Of a DNA stretch of 64,000 nucleotides, positions 53,044-63,493 are shown piece by piece. The stretch comes from Frankiales bacterium (GTDB lineage: Bacteria > Actinomycetota > Actinomycetes > S36-B12 > CAIYMF01), in assembly GCA_016125335.1 (NCBI GenBank), contig WGLY01000025.1, positions 124,001-188,000 of the forward strand, written 5' to 3'. The number at the start of each line of letters is the position of its first letter. Position 1 is the stretch's first letter. Under the pieces are notes generated by a model. It was not told the DNA's origin and searched no databases. It worked only from the letters and a program-made list of their open reading frames with translations. The translations under genes were made by a program, and so were the position numbers.

Positions 53044-55620
53044 ATGAGCACCCTGGCGCCCAGCACGCGCGTTCCCGAGAAGCCGACCGTCGACGGCATC
53101 GAGGACCGCTGGGCGCAGGTATGGGAGGAGCAGGGCACCTTCCGCTTCGACCGGTCCAGGACCCGCGAGCAGATCTACGCCATCGACACCCCTCCGCCGA
53201 CCGTGAGCGGGTCCCTGCACGTCGGGCACGTGTTCTCCTACACGCACACCGACTGCATCGCTCGCTACCAGCGGATGCGCGGGCTCGAGGTCTTCTACCC
53301 GATGGGCTGGGACGACAACGGCCTGCCCACCGAGCGCCGGGTGCAGAACTACTTCGGCGTGCGCTGCGACCCGTCGCTCCCCTACGACCCGGGCTTCGAG
53401 CCGCCGGCCAAGCCGGACCCGAAGAACCAGGTGGCCATCGCCCGTCGCAACTTCGTCGAGCTGTGCGAGCGGCTCACGGTCGAGGACGAGAAGGCCTTCG
53501 AGGCGCTGTGGCGCAAGCTCGGCCTCTCGGTGGACTGGACCCAGAACTACCAGACGATCGACGCGCGCTCGCGCGCCGCGTCGCAGCGCGCGTTCCTGCG
53601 CAACCTGGCCCGCGGCGAGGCTTACCAGGCCGAGGCGCCGACGCTCTGGGACGTGACCTTCCGCACCGCGGTGGCCCAGGCTGAGCTCGAGGACCGTCCG
53701 CGCGAGGGCACCTACTACCGCATCGGCTTCCCGGCGCCGGACGGCTCGCGCGTGCACATCGAGACGACCCGCCCGGAGCTGCTCGCGGCGTGCGTCGCGC
53801 TGGTGGCCCACCCCGACGACGAGCGCTACCAGCCGCTGTTCGGCTCCACCGTGCGCACCCCGCTGTTCGACGTCGAGGTGCCGGTGCTGGCGCACCGCCT
53901 GGCCGATCCCGAGAAGGGCTCGGGCATCGCGATGATCTGCACGTTCGGCGACACCACGGACGTCACGTGGTGGCGCGAGCTCCAGCTGCCCACGCGCCCG
54001 ATCATCGGGTGGGACGGCCGCGTGCTCCCCGAGACGCCGGACTGGCTCGCCACCGAGCTCGGTCGGGAGACCTACGCCGCCATCGCCGGCGCCACGCCGT
54101 TCACCGCCAAGGAGCGCATGGTGGCGGCGCTGACCGAGGCCGGCTACGTGGACGGCGAGCCGCGCCCCACGGTGCAGCAGGTGAAGTTCTACGAGAAGGG
54201 CGAGCGCCCGCTCGAGATCGTCACCACGCGGCAGTGGTACATCCGCAACGGCGGCCGCGACGCGGACCTGCGTCAGCGCCTCGTCGAGCGCGGCGCCGAG
54301 CTCCAGTGGCACCCGTCGTACATGCAGGCCCGCTACACCTCGTGGGTGGAGGGCCTCAACGGCGACTGGCTCATCTCGCGCCAGCGCTTCTTCGGCGTGC
54401 CCGTGCCGGTCTGGTACCGCCTCGACGCCAGCGGGACGCCGGAGTACGACGACCCGCTGCTGCCGCAGGAGTCGCAGCTGCCGATCGACCCCAGCAGCGA
54501 CGTGCCGGAGGGCTACACCGAGGACCAGCGCGGCGTGCCCGGCGGCTTCATGGGCGACCCCGACATCATGGACACCTGGGCCACGTCGTCCCTGTCCCCG
54601 CAGATCGCCGGCGGCTGGGAGACCGACGAGGACCTCTGGAAGCGCCTGTGGCCCTTCGACCTCCGCCCTCAGGCGCACGAGATCATCCGCACCTGGCTGT
54701 TCTCGTCGGTGGTGCGCGCCCACCTCGAGGACGACGTCCTGCCGTGGAAGCACGCCGCGATCAGCGGCTGGATCATTGACAACGGCGACGGCAAGAAGAT
54801 GAGCAAGTCCAAGGGGAACGTGATCACCCCGACCGGCCTGCTCGACCAGTACGGCGCGGACGCGGTGCGGTACTGGGCGGCCTCCGGGCGACCGGGCACG
54901 GACACCGCCTACGACGAGGGGCAGATGAAGGTCGGCCGCCGGCTGGCCATCAAGCTGCTCAACGCGAGCCGCTTCGTGCTGGCGCAGAGCTCCACCGTGC
55001 CCGCGGACCTGTCCGTCGTCACCGAGCCGCTCGACCTCGCGATGCTCGCGGCGCTCGCCCAGGTGGTCGACGACGCGACCGCGGCCTTCGACGACTACAA
55101 CTACGCCCGCGCGCTCGAGCTGACCGAGGCCTTCTTCTGGGCCTTCTGCGACGACTACCTCGAGCTGGTGAAGGACCGCGCCTACGGCACCCGCGGCCCC
55201 GAGGCCGCGGAGTCCGCGCGCGCCACTCTGGCGGTGTCGCTCTCGGTGCTGCTGCGCCTGTTCGCCCCCGTGCTCCCGTTCGTGACCGAGGAGGTCTGGA
55301 GCTGGTGGCAGGAGGGCAGCGTGCACCGCGCGGCCTGGCCGACCCGCGACGAGCTCGAGGCGCAGGGCGGCGACCCGGACCTCGTCGCCGACGTCGCCGT
55401 GGTGCTCTCGGCGCTGCGCAAGGCCAAGAGCGAGGCGAAGGTGTCGATGAGGACGCCGATCGCCGCCGCCGTGGTGTCCGGTGCGGCCGTGGCGGTGGCC
55501 CGCACCCGGGCCGCGGCCGACGACCTCGCGGCCGCCGGCGTCGTGGCGGAGCTGTCGTTCCTCGAGTCCGACGACGGCCCGCTCGCCGTGGCGGTCACCC
55601 TGGCCGCGGCGGACGGCTGA
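53044..55620 (+). CDS. valS: Valine--tRNA ligase
   Basis: A class-I synthetase charging tRNA-Val. Its 858 residues include the HIGH motif PPPTVSGSLHVGH (about 55-67), the editing domain, the KMSKSKGN loop (about residues 583-590), and an anticodon-binding domain. The C-terminus is the short actinobacterial kind, without the coiled-coil arm of E. coli ValRS. It starts MSTLAPSTRVPEKP at the ATG at 53044. It is transcribed divergently from folC; the 99-bp gap holds the promoter. Confidence 0.96.
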   Translation: MSTLAPSTRVPEKPTVDGIEDRWAQVWEEQGTFRFDRSRTREQIYAIDTPPPTVSGSLHVGHVFSYTHTDCIARYQRMRGLEVFYPMGWDDNGLPTERRVQNYFGVRCDPSLPYDPGFEPPAKPDPKNQVAIARRNFVELCERLTVEDEKAFEALWRKLGLSVDWTQNYQTIDARSRAASQRAFLRNLARGEAYQAEAPTLWDVTFRTAVAQAELEDRPREGTYYRIGFPAPDGSRVHIETTRPELLAACVALVAHPDDERYQPLFGSTVRTPLFDVEVPVLAHRLADPEKGSGIAMICTFGDTTDVTWWRELQLPTRPIIGWDGRVLPETPDWLATELGRETYAAIAGATPFTAKERMVAALTEAGYVDGEPRPTVQQVKFYEKGERPLEIVTTRQWYIRNGGRDADLRQRLVERGAELQWHPSYMQARYTSWVEGLNGDWLISRQRFFGVPVPVWYRLDASGTPEYDDPLLPQESQLPIDPSSDVPEGYTEDQRGVPGGFMGDPDIMDTWATSSLSPQIAGGWETDEDLWKRLWPFDLRPQAHEIIRTWLFSSVVRAHLEDDVLPWKHAAISGWIIDNGDGKKMSKSKGNVITPTGLLDQYGADAVRYWAASGRPGTDTAYDEGQMKVGRRLAIKLLNASRFVLAQSSTVPADLSVVTEPLDLAMLAALAQVVDDATAAFDDYNYARALELTEAFFWAFCDDYLELVKDRAYGTRGPEAAESARATLAVSLSVLLRLFAPVLPFVTEEVWSWWQEGSVHRAAWPTRDELEAQGGDPDLVADVAVVLSALRKAKSEAKVSMRTPIAAAVVSGAAVAVARTRAAADDLAAAGVVAELSFLESDDGPLAVAVTLAAADG

Positions 55621-55720
55621 CCGCCCGCCGGCGCGCTCAAGTGCGTGTCCGGCCGGGTCGATCCCTCGTAGGAGGCGGAGCGGCGTCCGGTGCTGCCCGC
55701 GGAGCAGCGAGGTGATCGGC

Positions 55721-56968
55721 GTGGGCCGCAGGCACGAGGTGCACGAGTACGTGGAGGCGTCGCAGAGCGCGGCCACGATCCTGCCCGGGGTCCCGCTCCC
55801 GGACTGGACCGGACTCGGCACCACCGAGCCCGAGCCCGACCCGGAGCCCGACCCCCGACCGCACCCGGCGCCCGAACCGGCCGCGGTCCTCGTCGGGGCC
55901 GGCGCCGTCTCCGTGATGGAGCAGCAGAGCGCCCAGTTCGAGGCCCCCACGGCACCCCCCACGGCCTACGCCGCCCCGCCGTCGCCGGCACCCGTCGCAC
56001 CGGTCGCGCCGGCGCCGGTCGGCGCCCCCTCCGCCGCGGCCCCCGCCCCGCTGGCCTGGCCGGCCCCCGGCCCCGCCGCGCCCGGCGTCCTCGACGCACC
56101 GGTGCCGGCGCTGGCCCCGCTCGAGGGGCCGGCTCCCGTGCTCGCCCCCGTCGCCAACCCCGCGCCCGTCGCAGCCGCCACCGACCAGCCGGTGGCCGTG
56201 CCGGCCCCGCCGGTCGCCGCCCCCGTCCTCGCCGCGCCGCCCGCGGCCCCGTCAGCGGCGGCCGAGCCCGCCCCCGTGCCGCAGGCCGCCGACCCGGGGC
56301 AGACGGAGGACGTCGTGCCGGGCGAGGCGGCCGGGCCGGACGCCGGGGCGCCGGAGCGCTCGCGGCGCACCCTCGTGCTCCTCGTGGCGCTCGGTGCCGT
56401 CGCGGTGCTCGCCGCGGTGGCCGCCTTCGTCTACCCCGGGCTGCTCACCGGGTCCGCCGAGCCGGCCCCCGTGGCCCCCCGCTCGCAGCCCGCGCAGCCG
56501 GCGGCCCCGCAGGCCGCGCCGCTCGCTGCCCCCGCGAGCGTCGCGGGCCTGGCGCGGCTCACCGGGGCGCCGGCGACGGTGCTGCAGACGACGGCGGCGT
56601 CGACCACGCTCACCGGGCTCGGCACGCCGGTGTCGGCCGTCTACGGGGCCAAGGGCGTCCCCGGCGCCACCGTCATCGCGTGGCCCGCCACGGTGACCGC
56701 CCCGGCGGCGGTCATCGACTCGGCGTTCGCCGGCTTCGCCACGGCGTCCGGCCACCCGGTGACCGACCTCGCCGTGGTGCCCACGACGGGCGGGCTCGCC
56801 GGTCAGATGAGCTGCGGCACCGCGACGGTGTCGGCGGCGCCGGCCACCGTGTGCTTCTGGGCCGACGGCACGTCGTTCGGCGCCGTGACGGTGCTGCACC
56901 CGGCGTCGGCCAAGGACGGCGCCCTCACCGCCGTGGCGATCCGGCAGGGCGTCGAGAACGGATCCTGA
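55721..56968 (+). CDS. Pro/Ala-rich single-pass membrane protein of unknown function
   Basis: The GTG at 55721, preceded by GAGG with 8-nt spacing, opens a 415-residue protein. Residues 1-30 are ordinary (VGRRHEVHEYVEASQSAA), about 40-205 are a Pro/Ala/Val low-complexity region, a membrane helix follows at about 216-240 (LVLLVALGAVAVLAAVAAFVYPGLL), and after a second Pro/Ala linker comes an extracellular domain of about 140 residues with only two cysteines (CGTATVSAAPATVC), likely a disulphide. I recognise no family. It begins 100 bp after valS on the same strand. Confidence 0.72.
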   Translation: MGRRHEVHEYVEASQSAATILPGVPLPDWTGLGTTEPEPDPEPDPRPHPAPEPAAVLVGAGAVSVMEQQSAQFEAPTAPPTAYAAPPSPAPVAPVAPAPVGAPSAAAPAPLAWPAPGPAAPGVLDAPVPALAPLEGPAPVLAPVANPAPVAAATDQPVAVPAPPVAAPVLAAPPAAPSAAAEPAPVPQAADPGQTEDVVPGEAAGPDAGAPERSRRTLVLLVALGAVAVLAAVAAFVYPGLLTGSAEPAPVAPRSQPAQPAAPQAAPLAAPASVAGLARLTGAPATVLQTTAASTTLTGLGTPVSAVYGAKGVPGATVIAWPATVTAPAAVIDSAFAGFATASGHPVTDLAVVPTTGGLAGQMSCGTATVSAAPATVCFWADGTSFGAVTVLHPASAKDGALTAVAIRQGVENGS

Positions 56969-56987
56969 CGCCGCCCGCGCGCGCGGG

Positions 56988-58265
<1,278 letters not shown>

Positions 58266-58410
58266 GTGGTCGTCCTCTCGTCGGCATGCCGTGCGGCATG
58301 GCGGCCGTCGGCCGCGCCTGCTCGCGACCGTGCGTCTAGACGGTACCCCGCAGCGGCCGCGGAAGGGCGCGCAGTGACACGCCGGGTCCTGACGTTACGC
58401 CGACAGCGCA

Positions 58411-58441
58411 ACGCCGGCCCCGCGTGCTGCGGGACCGGCGT
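58411..58441 (-). terminator. Terminator between the permease and clpX
   Basis: A 13-bp stem (58411-58423 with 58429-58441) whose single mismatch becomes a G-U pair when transcribed from the minus strand, with a 5-nt loop. It lies 75 bp after the permease stop and 146 bp before the clpX start, so clpX probably has its own promoter. Confidence 0.7.
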
Positions 58442-58515
58442 CGTGCCTGGTCAGACGTGGTTCAGGGCCGGTCGCGACGATCCTTGACCGAGCCTTTACC
58501 CCTCTGCCGGACCGG

Positions 58516-60117
58516 TCAGTCGTGGCGCTCCGCGCCGCTCGCCTCGACCTCGTCGTGCAGGTGCTCGCGCACCCCGCGGTCGGGCCGTGCCAGCACGAAG
58601 TACAGGCCGCCGACGAGCGTGATCACGGCCATGACGACCAGCGTGATCCAGTCGAGGTTGAAGTACGCCCTCGGGCTGGCGAGCCCGCTCGGGAGCACGA
58701 CGTTGAGCAGCATGAGGCCGAGGTACGCCGCACCGATGATGGCCACCGGCCAGCCCCAGCGGCCGAGCCGGAAGTGCCCCTCCGGGATCCACCCGCGCGC
58801 CCTCGCCACGATCGCCGCGATCACGGTGAGGAAGAAGGACAGGTAGATGCCGCTGACGCCGAAGGACACGAGCGCGACCAGTCCGTTGACGTTGGCGGGG
58901 TAGGTGATGAAGCCGATGCTCACGTCCTCGGTCGGGGACGGGAACACGAGCAGCACGAACAGGAACGAGACGATCGCGCCGGCGACCAGCGCGTTGGTGG
59001 GGGTGCCGCACCGCGGGTGCACCCGGGACAGCCAGCGCGACCCGGGGATCGCGCGGTCGCGCGCGTAGGAGAACGCGAGCCGGCTGCCCGCGCCCTGCAC
59101 CGACGAGCCGCAGGAGAAGAAGGCGATGATGATGACCACGAGCAGCAGGTCCTGCACCCAGGCCGGGAGCTCGGAGAGGACGAACGGCACACCGCCCTCG
59201 ACGGTCTGCGACACGGAGTCCGCGCCCTCGGGCATCGCGAGCAGCAGCGCTGCGGTGAGGACGAGGGCCGCGATGCCGCCCCAGATCAGCGCGAGACGCA
59301 TGGCGCGCGGCACCTGGCGACCCGCGTCCACGGTCTCCTCGGCGATGTCCCCCGCGGACTCGAACCCGTAGAAGATGTAGACGGGTGCGAGCACCGCGAT
59401 GAGTCCCGCGGCCAGCCAGCTGCCGCCGAAGTCCAGGCCCAGCGGGTTCGTCGCCGCGTCCTGCACTCCCTGCGTGGTGAACAGCCAGTCGAACCCGTGG
59501 TGGAAGCCGCTGATCGCGAGGATCACCGCGATGCCCAGCGTGCCGATGACCTCGACGTAGACGCCGAGGCGGGCGATGAGCCCCATGACCGTGGCGCCCG
59601 TGATGTTGAGCGTGGTCTGGATGGCGAGCAGCGCGGTGGTGATGAGCAGGATCGTGAGGTGGTCCGTGGGGTCGATGCTCGTCCCGAACCAGTTGTTGAC
59701 GAGGCTGGCGACGTAGGGCACGACGCCGGTGTCGACCGCGGCCACGGTCACGAGCAGCGCGACCCCGTAGAACCAGCCCACGAACCAGCCGTACTTCGGC
59801 CCGACGGAGAACTTGGAGTACTGGTACAGCGCGCCCGCCACGGGGTAGTGGCTGGCGAGCTCGCCGAACACGAGCGCTACGAACAGCATCCCGATCATCG
59901 GGATGAGGGTCAGCCAGATGTACGCCGGCCCGCCCGTGCCCAGACCGAGCACGAAGAGCGAGTAGATGCCCACCATGGGCGACAGGTAGGTGAACGCGAC
60001 GCTGAAGTTCGAGAAGAACCCCAGCACGCGGTTCAGCTGCGGCGTGTAGCCCAGGCTTCGCAGACGCGCGTCCTCGTCCAGGAACGCGTCCGGGACCCCG
60101 GTGGTGTCCTCGGTCAT
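58516..60117 (-). CDS. APC family amino acid permease
   Basis: A 533-residue, 12-helix cation-coupled permease of the amino acid-polyamine-organocation superfamily. RSLGYTPQLNRVLGFFSNFS before the first helix and YIFYGFESAGDIAEETVDAG in the middle are typical of the amino-acid/choline-type (GABA permease-like) subgroup. The ATG at 60117 is used. It stands between clpP2 and clpX, which are usually adjacent in actinobacteria. The substrate is unknown. Confidence 0.88.
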   Translation of the reverse strand: MTEDTTGVPDAFLDEDARLRSLGYTPQLNRVLGFFSNFSVAFTYLSPMVGIYSLFVLGLGTGGPAYIWLTLIPMIGMLFVALVFGELASHYPVAGALYQYSKFSVGPKYGWFVGWFYGVALLVTVAAVDTGVVPYVASLVNNWFGTSIDPTDHLTILLITTALLAIQTTLNITGATVMGLIARLGVYVEVIGTLGIAVILAISGFHHGFDWLFTTQGVQDAATNPLGLDFGGSWLAAGLIAVLAPVYIFYGFESAGDIAEETVDAGRQVPRAMRLALIWGGIAALVLTAALLLAMPEGADSVSQTVEGGVPFVLSELPAWVQDLLLVVIIIAFFSCGSSVQGAGSRLAFSYARDRAIPGSRWLSRVHPRCGTPTNALVAGAIVSFLFVLLVFPSPTEDVSIGFITYPANVNGLVALVSFGVSGIYLSFFLTVIAAIVARARGWIPEGHFRLGRWGWPVAIIGAAYLGLMLLNVVLPSGLASPRAYFNLDWITLVVMAVITLVGGLYFVLARPDRGVREHLHDEVEASGAERHD

Positions 60118-60232
60118 GTCGACCTCGACTCTCGCGGGCGACGGCCCATCCGTCGCCTGACGGCGCGATGGTCCTCCTGCCGGGGCGGAAGTCGAGGACG
60201 TTCCCGGCGTGTCGCGCCGACGTCCCGGGACG

Positions 60233-60267
60233 CACGAAGGCCCGCCCGGTACGGGCGGGCCTTCGTG
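60233..60267 (-). terminator. Terminator downstream of clpP2
   Basis: A perfect 16-bp stem (60233-60248 with 60252-60267) and a 3-nt loop, starting 8 bp after the clpP2 stop. Confidence 0.82.
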
Positions 60268-60275
60268 ACTGCGTG

Positions 60276-60938
60276 TCAGGAGGCGGTGGCGGACGCCTTG
60301 CGCGACGGGATCACCGAGTCGACGATCCCGTACTCCACCGCGTCGGTGGCCGCGAGGATCTTGTCGCGCTCGATGTCCTTCTGGATCTGGTCCACGTCGC
60401 GGCCGGTGTGGCGGGCGAGGATCTGCTCCATCTCGGTGCGCATGCGCAGCAGCTCGTTGGCCTGGATCTCGATGTCGCTGCCCTGGCCGCCGCCCTCGGT
60501 GTAGGGCTGGTGGATCAGCACGCGCGCGTGCGGCAGGGCGTAGCGCTTGCCCGGCGTGCCGGAGGCCAGCAGCACGGCAGCTGCCGACGCCGCCTGCCCG
60601 AGGCACACGGTGGTGATGTCGGGCTTGACGAACTGCATGGTGTCGTAGATCGCCGTCATGGCGGTGTAGCTGCCGCCGGGCGAGTTGATGTAGATGCTGA
60701 TGTCGCGGTCCGGGTCCATGGACTCGAGGCAGAGCAGCTGCGCCATCACGTCGTCGGCGCTCGCGTCGTCGATCTGGACGCCGAGGAAGATGATGCGCTC
60801 CTCGAACAGCTTCGAGTACGGGTCCCAGGTCTTGGTGCCCTGGGTGGTGCGCTCGGTGAACTGGGGCAGCACGTAGCGCGCGGACGGCGCGGACCAGCCG
60901 GCCGTGATGCCGCTGCGCGGGGTCAGGATCTCGTTCAT
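60276..60938 (-). CDS. clpP2: ATP-dependent Clp protease proteolytic subunit ClpP2
   Basis: One of two paralogous ClpP peptidases that together form the heteromeric ClpP1P2 barrel. Its 220 residues include the nucleophile in [12 protein letters not shown], the catalytic His in [15 protein letters not shown], and the Asp near DRDKIL-type [14 protein letters not shown]. The N-terminus ([10 protein letters not shown]) is longer than in ClpP1, as usual for ClpP2. It begins 19 bp after clpP1. Confidence 0.94.
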   Translation of the reverse strand: MNEILTPRSGITAGWSAPSARYVLPQFTERTTQGTKTWDPYSKLFEERIIFLGVQIDDASADDVMAQLLCLESMDPDRDISIYINSPGGSYTAMTAIYDTMQFVKPDITTVCLGQAASAAAVLLASGTPGKRYALPHARVLIHQPYTEGGGQGSDIEIQANELLRMRTEMEQILARHTGRDVDQIQKDIERDKILAATDAVEYGIVDSVIPSRKASATAS

Positions 60939-60957
60939 GGGGTACGCCGTCTCCTCG

Positions 60958-61572
60958 TCAGGCCGTGCCGCCGCCGCCGGTGACGCCCTGGGCGGACGTC
61001 ACGACGTGGTCGACGATTCCGTAGTCCTTGGCCTCCTCGGCGGAGAACCACTTCTCCCACTCGGAGTCCTCGACGATGCGCTCGACGGGCTGTCCGGTGT
61101 GCTGGGCGATGAGCTCGGCCATCTGCTTCTTGATGATGAGCATCTGCTCGGCCTGCTTCTGCACGAGCGACTGGACGCCGCCGAGGCCGCCGAGCGGCTG
61201 GTGCATCATGACGCGCGCGTGCTTGAGCGCGTAGCGCTTGCCGGAGGCGCCCGCAGTGAGCAGGAACTGCCCCATCGAGGCGCACATCCCGAGGCCGAGC
61301 GTCGCGACATCGTTCGGGACGAACTGCATCGTGTCGTAGATGGCCATGCCCGCCGAGACGCTGCCGCCCGGCGAGTTCACGTAGAGGAAGATGTCCTTCT
61401 CCGGGTCCTCCGCGGAGAGCAGCAGGAGCTGGCGGACGATCTCGTTGGCCATCTCGTCGCGGACCTCGCCCTCGAGGAAGATGATCCGCTCGCGCAGCAG
61501 CCGCTCCTTGATCGAGTCGGTGTAGCCGGTCACTCCGGCGCCGGGCCCTCGATCGGTCCAGGTACCGCTCAC
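60958..61572 (-). CDS. clpP1: ATP-dependent Clp protease proteolytic subunit ClpP1
   Basis: The first paralogue of the ClpP1P2 pair. I chose the GTG at 61572, with AGGAGG 6 nt upstream, giving 204 residues; longer frames run through the terminator and are rejected. Active-site segments are [13 protein letters not shown] (Ser), [13 protein letters not shown] (His) and [18 protein letters not shown] (Asp region). A ClgR-type site and a promoter candidate lie upstream. Confidence 0.94.
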   Translation of the reverse strand: MSGTWTDRGPGAGVTGYTDSIKERLLRERIIFLEGEVRDEMANEIVRQLLLLSAEDPEKDIFLYVNSPGGSVSAGMAIYDTMQFVPNDVATLGLGMCASMGQFLLTAGASGKRYALKHARVMMHQPLGGLGGVQSLVQKQAEQMLIIKKQMAELIAQHTGQPVERIVEDSEWEKWFSAEEAKDYGIVDHVVTSAQGVTGGGGTA

Positions 61573-61636
61573 GGTGATCCTCCTGCAGTCCTCGTCGGCG
61601 TCGAGCCGGTGGTGGTCCTCCGGTCTCGCGGTCTCG

Positions 61637-61642
61637 ACCCTA
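61637..61642 (-). promoter_or_regulatory. Candidate -10 box for clpP1P2
   Basis: TAGGGT on the minus strand, just after the tig terminator, would start transcription near 61630, about 58 nt ahead of the clpP1 GTG. Confidence 0.4.
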
Positions 61643-61648
61643 ACCACA

Positions 61649-61684
61649 GAACACCCCCGTGCCATCCCGGGCACGGGGGTGTTC
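61649..61684 (-). terminator. Terminator downstream of tig
   Basis: A perfect 15-bp stem (61649-61663 with 61670-61684) and a 6-nt loop, 60 bp after the tig stop, separating tig from clpP1. Confidence 0.8.
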
Positions 61685-61698
61685 GCCGTAGGCGTGAA
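61681..61698 (-). promoter_or_regulatory. ClgR-type operator upstream of clpP1P2
   Basis: The plus strand reads GTTCGC-N5-GCG from 61681, the form described for Streptomyces ClgR sites. The minus strand fits the corynebacterial consensus WNNWCGCYNANRGCGWWS at every position (61698-61681). It is centred about 60 bp upstream of the predicted clpP1 start of transcription, a usual place for an activator. It overlaps the outer end of the tig terminator by 4 bp. Confidence 0.7.
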
Positions 61699-61744
61699 AG
61701 CCGTCCGCCGGCCCCGCACGGCGGGGCGCGGACGGACGCTGGGG

Positions 61745-63079
61745 TCACTCGTGGTCGTGGCCCTCGTGGTCGTGGTCGTGACCCTCGTGGTCGTGGCCGT
61801 CCTCGGCCACCGGGACCTCGTCGGCGTCGAGCGAGGAGAGGTCCACGACGGCCCCGGTCGTGTCCGTGACGCGCGCGTGCTCGAGCACGTGCGCGAGCGC
61901 CTTGGCGCGACGCACCTCGGCCACGGCAGCCGGGACCTGCCCGGAGCTGACGAGCTCCTGCGCGAACTGGTCGGGCGACATGCCGTAGCGCGGAGCCTGC
62001 TGCACCAGCCAGGACGACAGCTCGGCCTCCGACACCGACAGCTGCTCGGTCTCGGCGATGCGGTCGAGCACCAGCTGGCTCTTGAGCGAGTCGCGGGTCT
62101 GGGTCTCCACCTCGGTGCGGTGGGCGTCGTCGCCGTGGCCGTCGGCGAAGTGGTCCTCGACCTGCTGGGTGATGACGCCCTCAGGGAGCGCGATCTCGGT
62201 GGCGGCCAGCAGCGCCTCGGCCACCTTCTCCCGCGCGGCGTAGGCCTGCTCGAGCAGCTTCACCCGCCCGACGCGCTCGCGCAGGTCGGCACGCAGCTCG
62301 TCGATGGTGTCGAACTCGCTGGCCAGCTGGGCGAAGTCGTCGTCGGCCGTCGGCAGCACCCGCTCGCGGACGCCGCTCACCACGACGGTGACGGTGATGT
62401 CGCGGCCCTCGTACTCCCCCGTCTCCGGGGTGAAGGCGAAGGTGCGCGTCTCGCCCGCGGACACGCCCTCGAGCGCCTCGTCGAACCCCGGGAGCATGCC
62501 GTCGGTGCCGAGCTCGTAGGACAGGGCCTTGGCCTCGAGGTCCTCGACCGCCTCGCCGTCGGTCTCGCCGGAGATGTCGAAGAGCAGGACGTCGCCGGTG
62601 GTCGCCGCGCGCTCCACGGTGGTGAGGCTGCCGAAGCGGCTGCGCAGCGCGTCGAGCTGCGTGGCGACGTCGTCGTCGGTGACCTCGCTGGGGTCGACGA
62701 CGACCTCGATCGAGTCGTACGACGGCAGCTCGAACTCCGGGACGACGTCCATCTCGGCGGTGAACTCGAGCGGCTTGGCGTCCTCGAACGCGGTGACGTC
62801 GACCTCGGGACGGCCGAGCAGCTTGATGTCGTTCTCGCGCAGCGCGGAGTCGAGGTTGAGGTTGATGGCGTCGTTGATCGCCTCGTCGAGCACCGCGGCC
62901 CGGCCGATGCGCTGGTCGATGATCCGGTTGGGGACCTTGCCCTTGCGGAAGCCCGGCACGGTGATCTGGTCGGCGATCCGCTTGTAGGCGGCGTCGAGTG
63001 CGGGCTTGAGCTCCTCGAACGGAACCTCGACGGTGAGCTTCACCCGGCTGGGCGACAGGGTCTCGACGGCGCTCTTCAC
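61745..63079 (-). CDS. tig: Trigger factor (ribosome-associated chaperone), with His-rich C-terminus
   Basis: Trigger factor binds nascent chains at the ribosomal exit and has prolyl isomerase activity. The GTG at 63079 gives 444 residues, starting (M)[19 protein letters not shown]. The ribosome-binding loop is [15 protein letters not shown], the FKBP domain lies at about 155-250, and the C-terminal helical arms follow. The last 20 residues are made almost entirely of Gly, His, Asp and Glu, with seven histidines, which could bind metal. The usual C-terminus lacks this. It lies downstream of tRNA-Pro on the same strand. Confidence 0.95.
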   Translation of the reverse strand: MKSAVETLSPSRVKLTVEVPFEELKPALDAAYKRIADQITVPGFRKGKVPNRIIDQRIGRAAVLDEAINDAINLNLDSALRENDIKLLGRPEVDVTAFEDAKPLEFTAEMDVVPEFELPSYDSIEVVVDPSEVTDDDVATQLDALRSRFGSLTTVERAATTGDVLLFDISGETDGEAVEDLEAKALSYELGTDGMLPGFDEALEGVSAGETRTFAFTPETGEYEGRDITVTVVVSGVRERVLPTADDDFAQLASEFDTIDELRADLRERVGRVKLLEQAYAAREKVAEALLAATEIALPEGVITQQVEDHFADGHGDDAHRTEVETQTRDSLKSQLVLDRIAETEQLSVSEAELSSWLVQQAPRYGMSPDQFAQELVSSGQVPAAVAEVRRAKALAHVLEHARVTDTTGAVVDLSSLDADEVPVAEDGHDHEGHDHDHEGHDHE

Positions 63080-63203
63080 GTGGATCGGTGCTCCTGGTTC
63101 GGCTGCCGGCTCAGCGGTGGGTGCTGGCCTGACGGGCGGGTGGGCGTGACCGCGGACGGTCACCGGCGCGTGGCCACCGACCGCGGGGTCGAGGGCCGAG
63201 GTC

Positions 63204-63221
63204 CGGGGTCGGAGGACCCCG
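63204..63221 (-). terminator. Short hairpin between tRNA-Pro and tig
   Basis: A 7-bp stem (63204-63210 with 63215-63221) and a 4-nt loop, starting 6 nt beyond the tRNA-Pro 3' end; a tRNA terminator or processing signal. Confidence 0.5.
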
Positions 63222-63227
63222 ATCCGG

Positions 63228-63300
63228 TCGGGGCGGGGAGACTCGAACTCCCGATCTCCTGCCCCCAAAGCAGGCGCGCTAGCCACTACGCTACGCCCCG
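63228..63300 (-). tRNA. tRNA-Pro (anticodon TGG)
   Basis: A 73-nt cloverleaf. Acceptor CGGGGCG pairs perfectly with CGCCCCG, the discriminator is A, the anticodon stem CCTGC/GCAGG encloses TTTGGGG with anticodon TGG, and the T arm is GGGAGTTCGAGTCTCCC. CCA is not encoded. Confidence 0.97.
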
Positions 63301-63313
63301 CGGCGCCGCCGGA

Positions 63314-63319
63314 AGTCTA
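63314..63319 (-). promoter_or_regulatory. Candidate -10 box for tRNA-Pro
   Basis: TAGACT on the minus strand, 13 nt upstream of the mature tRNA 5' end, in the 103-bp gap between the divergent tRNA genes. Confidence 0.45.
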
Positions 63320-63403
63320 GTGGAACGGCGAGGGGCCGCCGACCGCGGAGCCGGGGCGCCGGCCCGCCTGTGGGATCATGTGCCGCGGCCCGCCAGGGGC
63401 CCC

Positions 63404-63477
63404 GCGGGTGTAGCTCAATGGCAGAGCCCCAGCCTTCCAAGCTGGCCATGCCGGTTCGATCCCGGTCACCCGCTCCA
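63404..63477 (+). tRNA. tRNA-Gly (anticodon TCC)
   Basis: A 74-nt gene with CCA encoded (63475-63477). Acceptor GCGGGTG pairs with CACCCGC, the discriminator is T, the anticodon stem CCAGC/GCTGG encloses CTTCCAA with anticodon TCC, and the T arm is CCGGTTCGATCCCGG. An integrase gene begins 140 bp downstream, so its 3' half is the likely attachment site. Confidence 0.97.
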
Positions 63478-63493
63478 CGCAAGAAGCGTTGCA

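Noticed and set aside
53000-53044. T-box or leader peptide before valS
   Set aside because: The divergent gap is only 99 bp and the promoter abuts the ATG, leaving no room for a leader RNA.
52945-55962. Upstream extension of the folC frame, antisense to valS
   Set aside because: valS is unmistakable on the other strand, and the extension is low-complexity His/Arg/Val.
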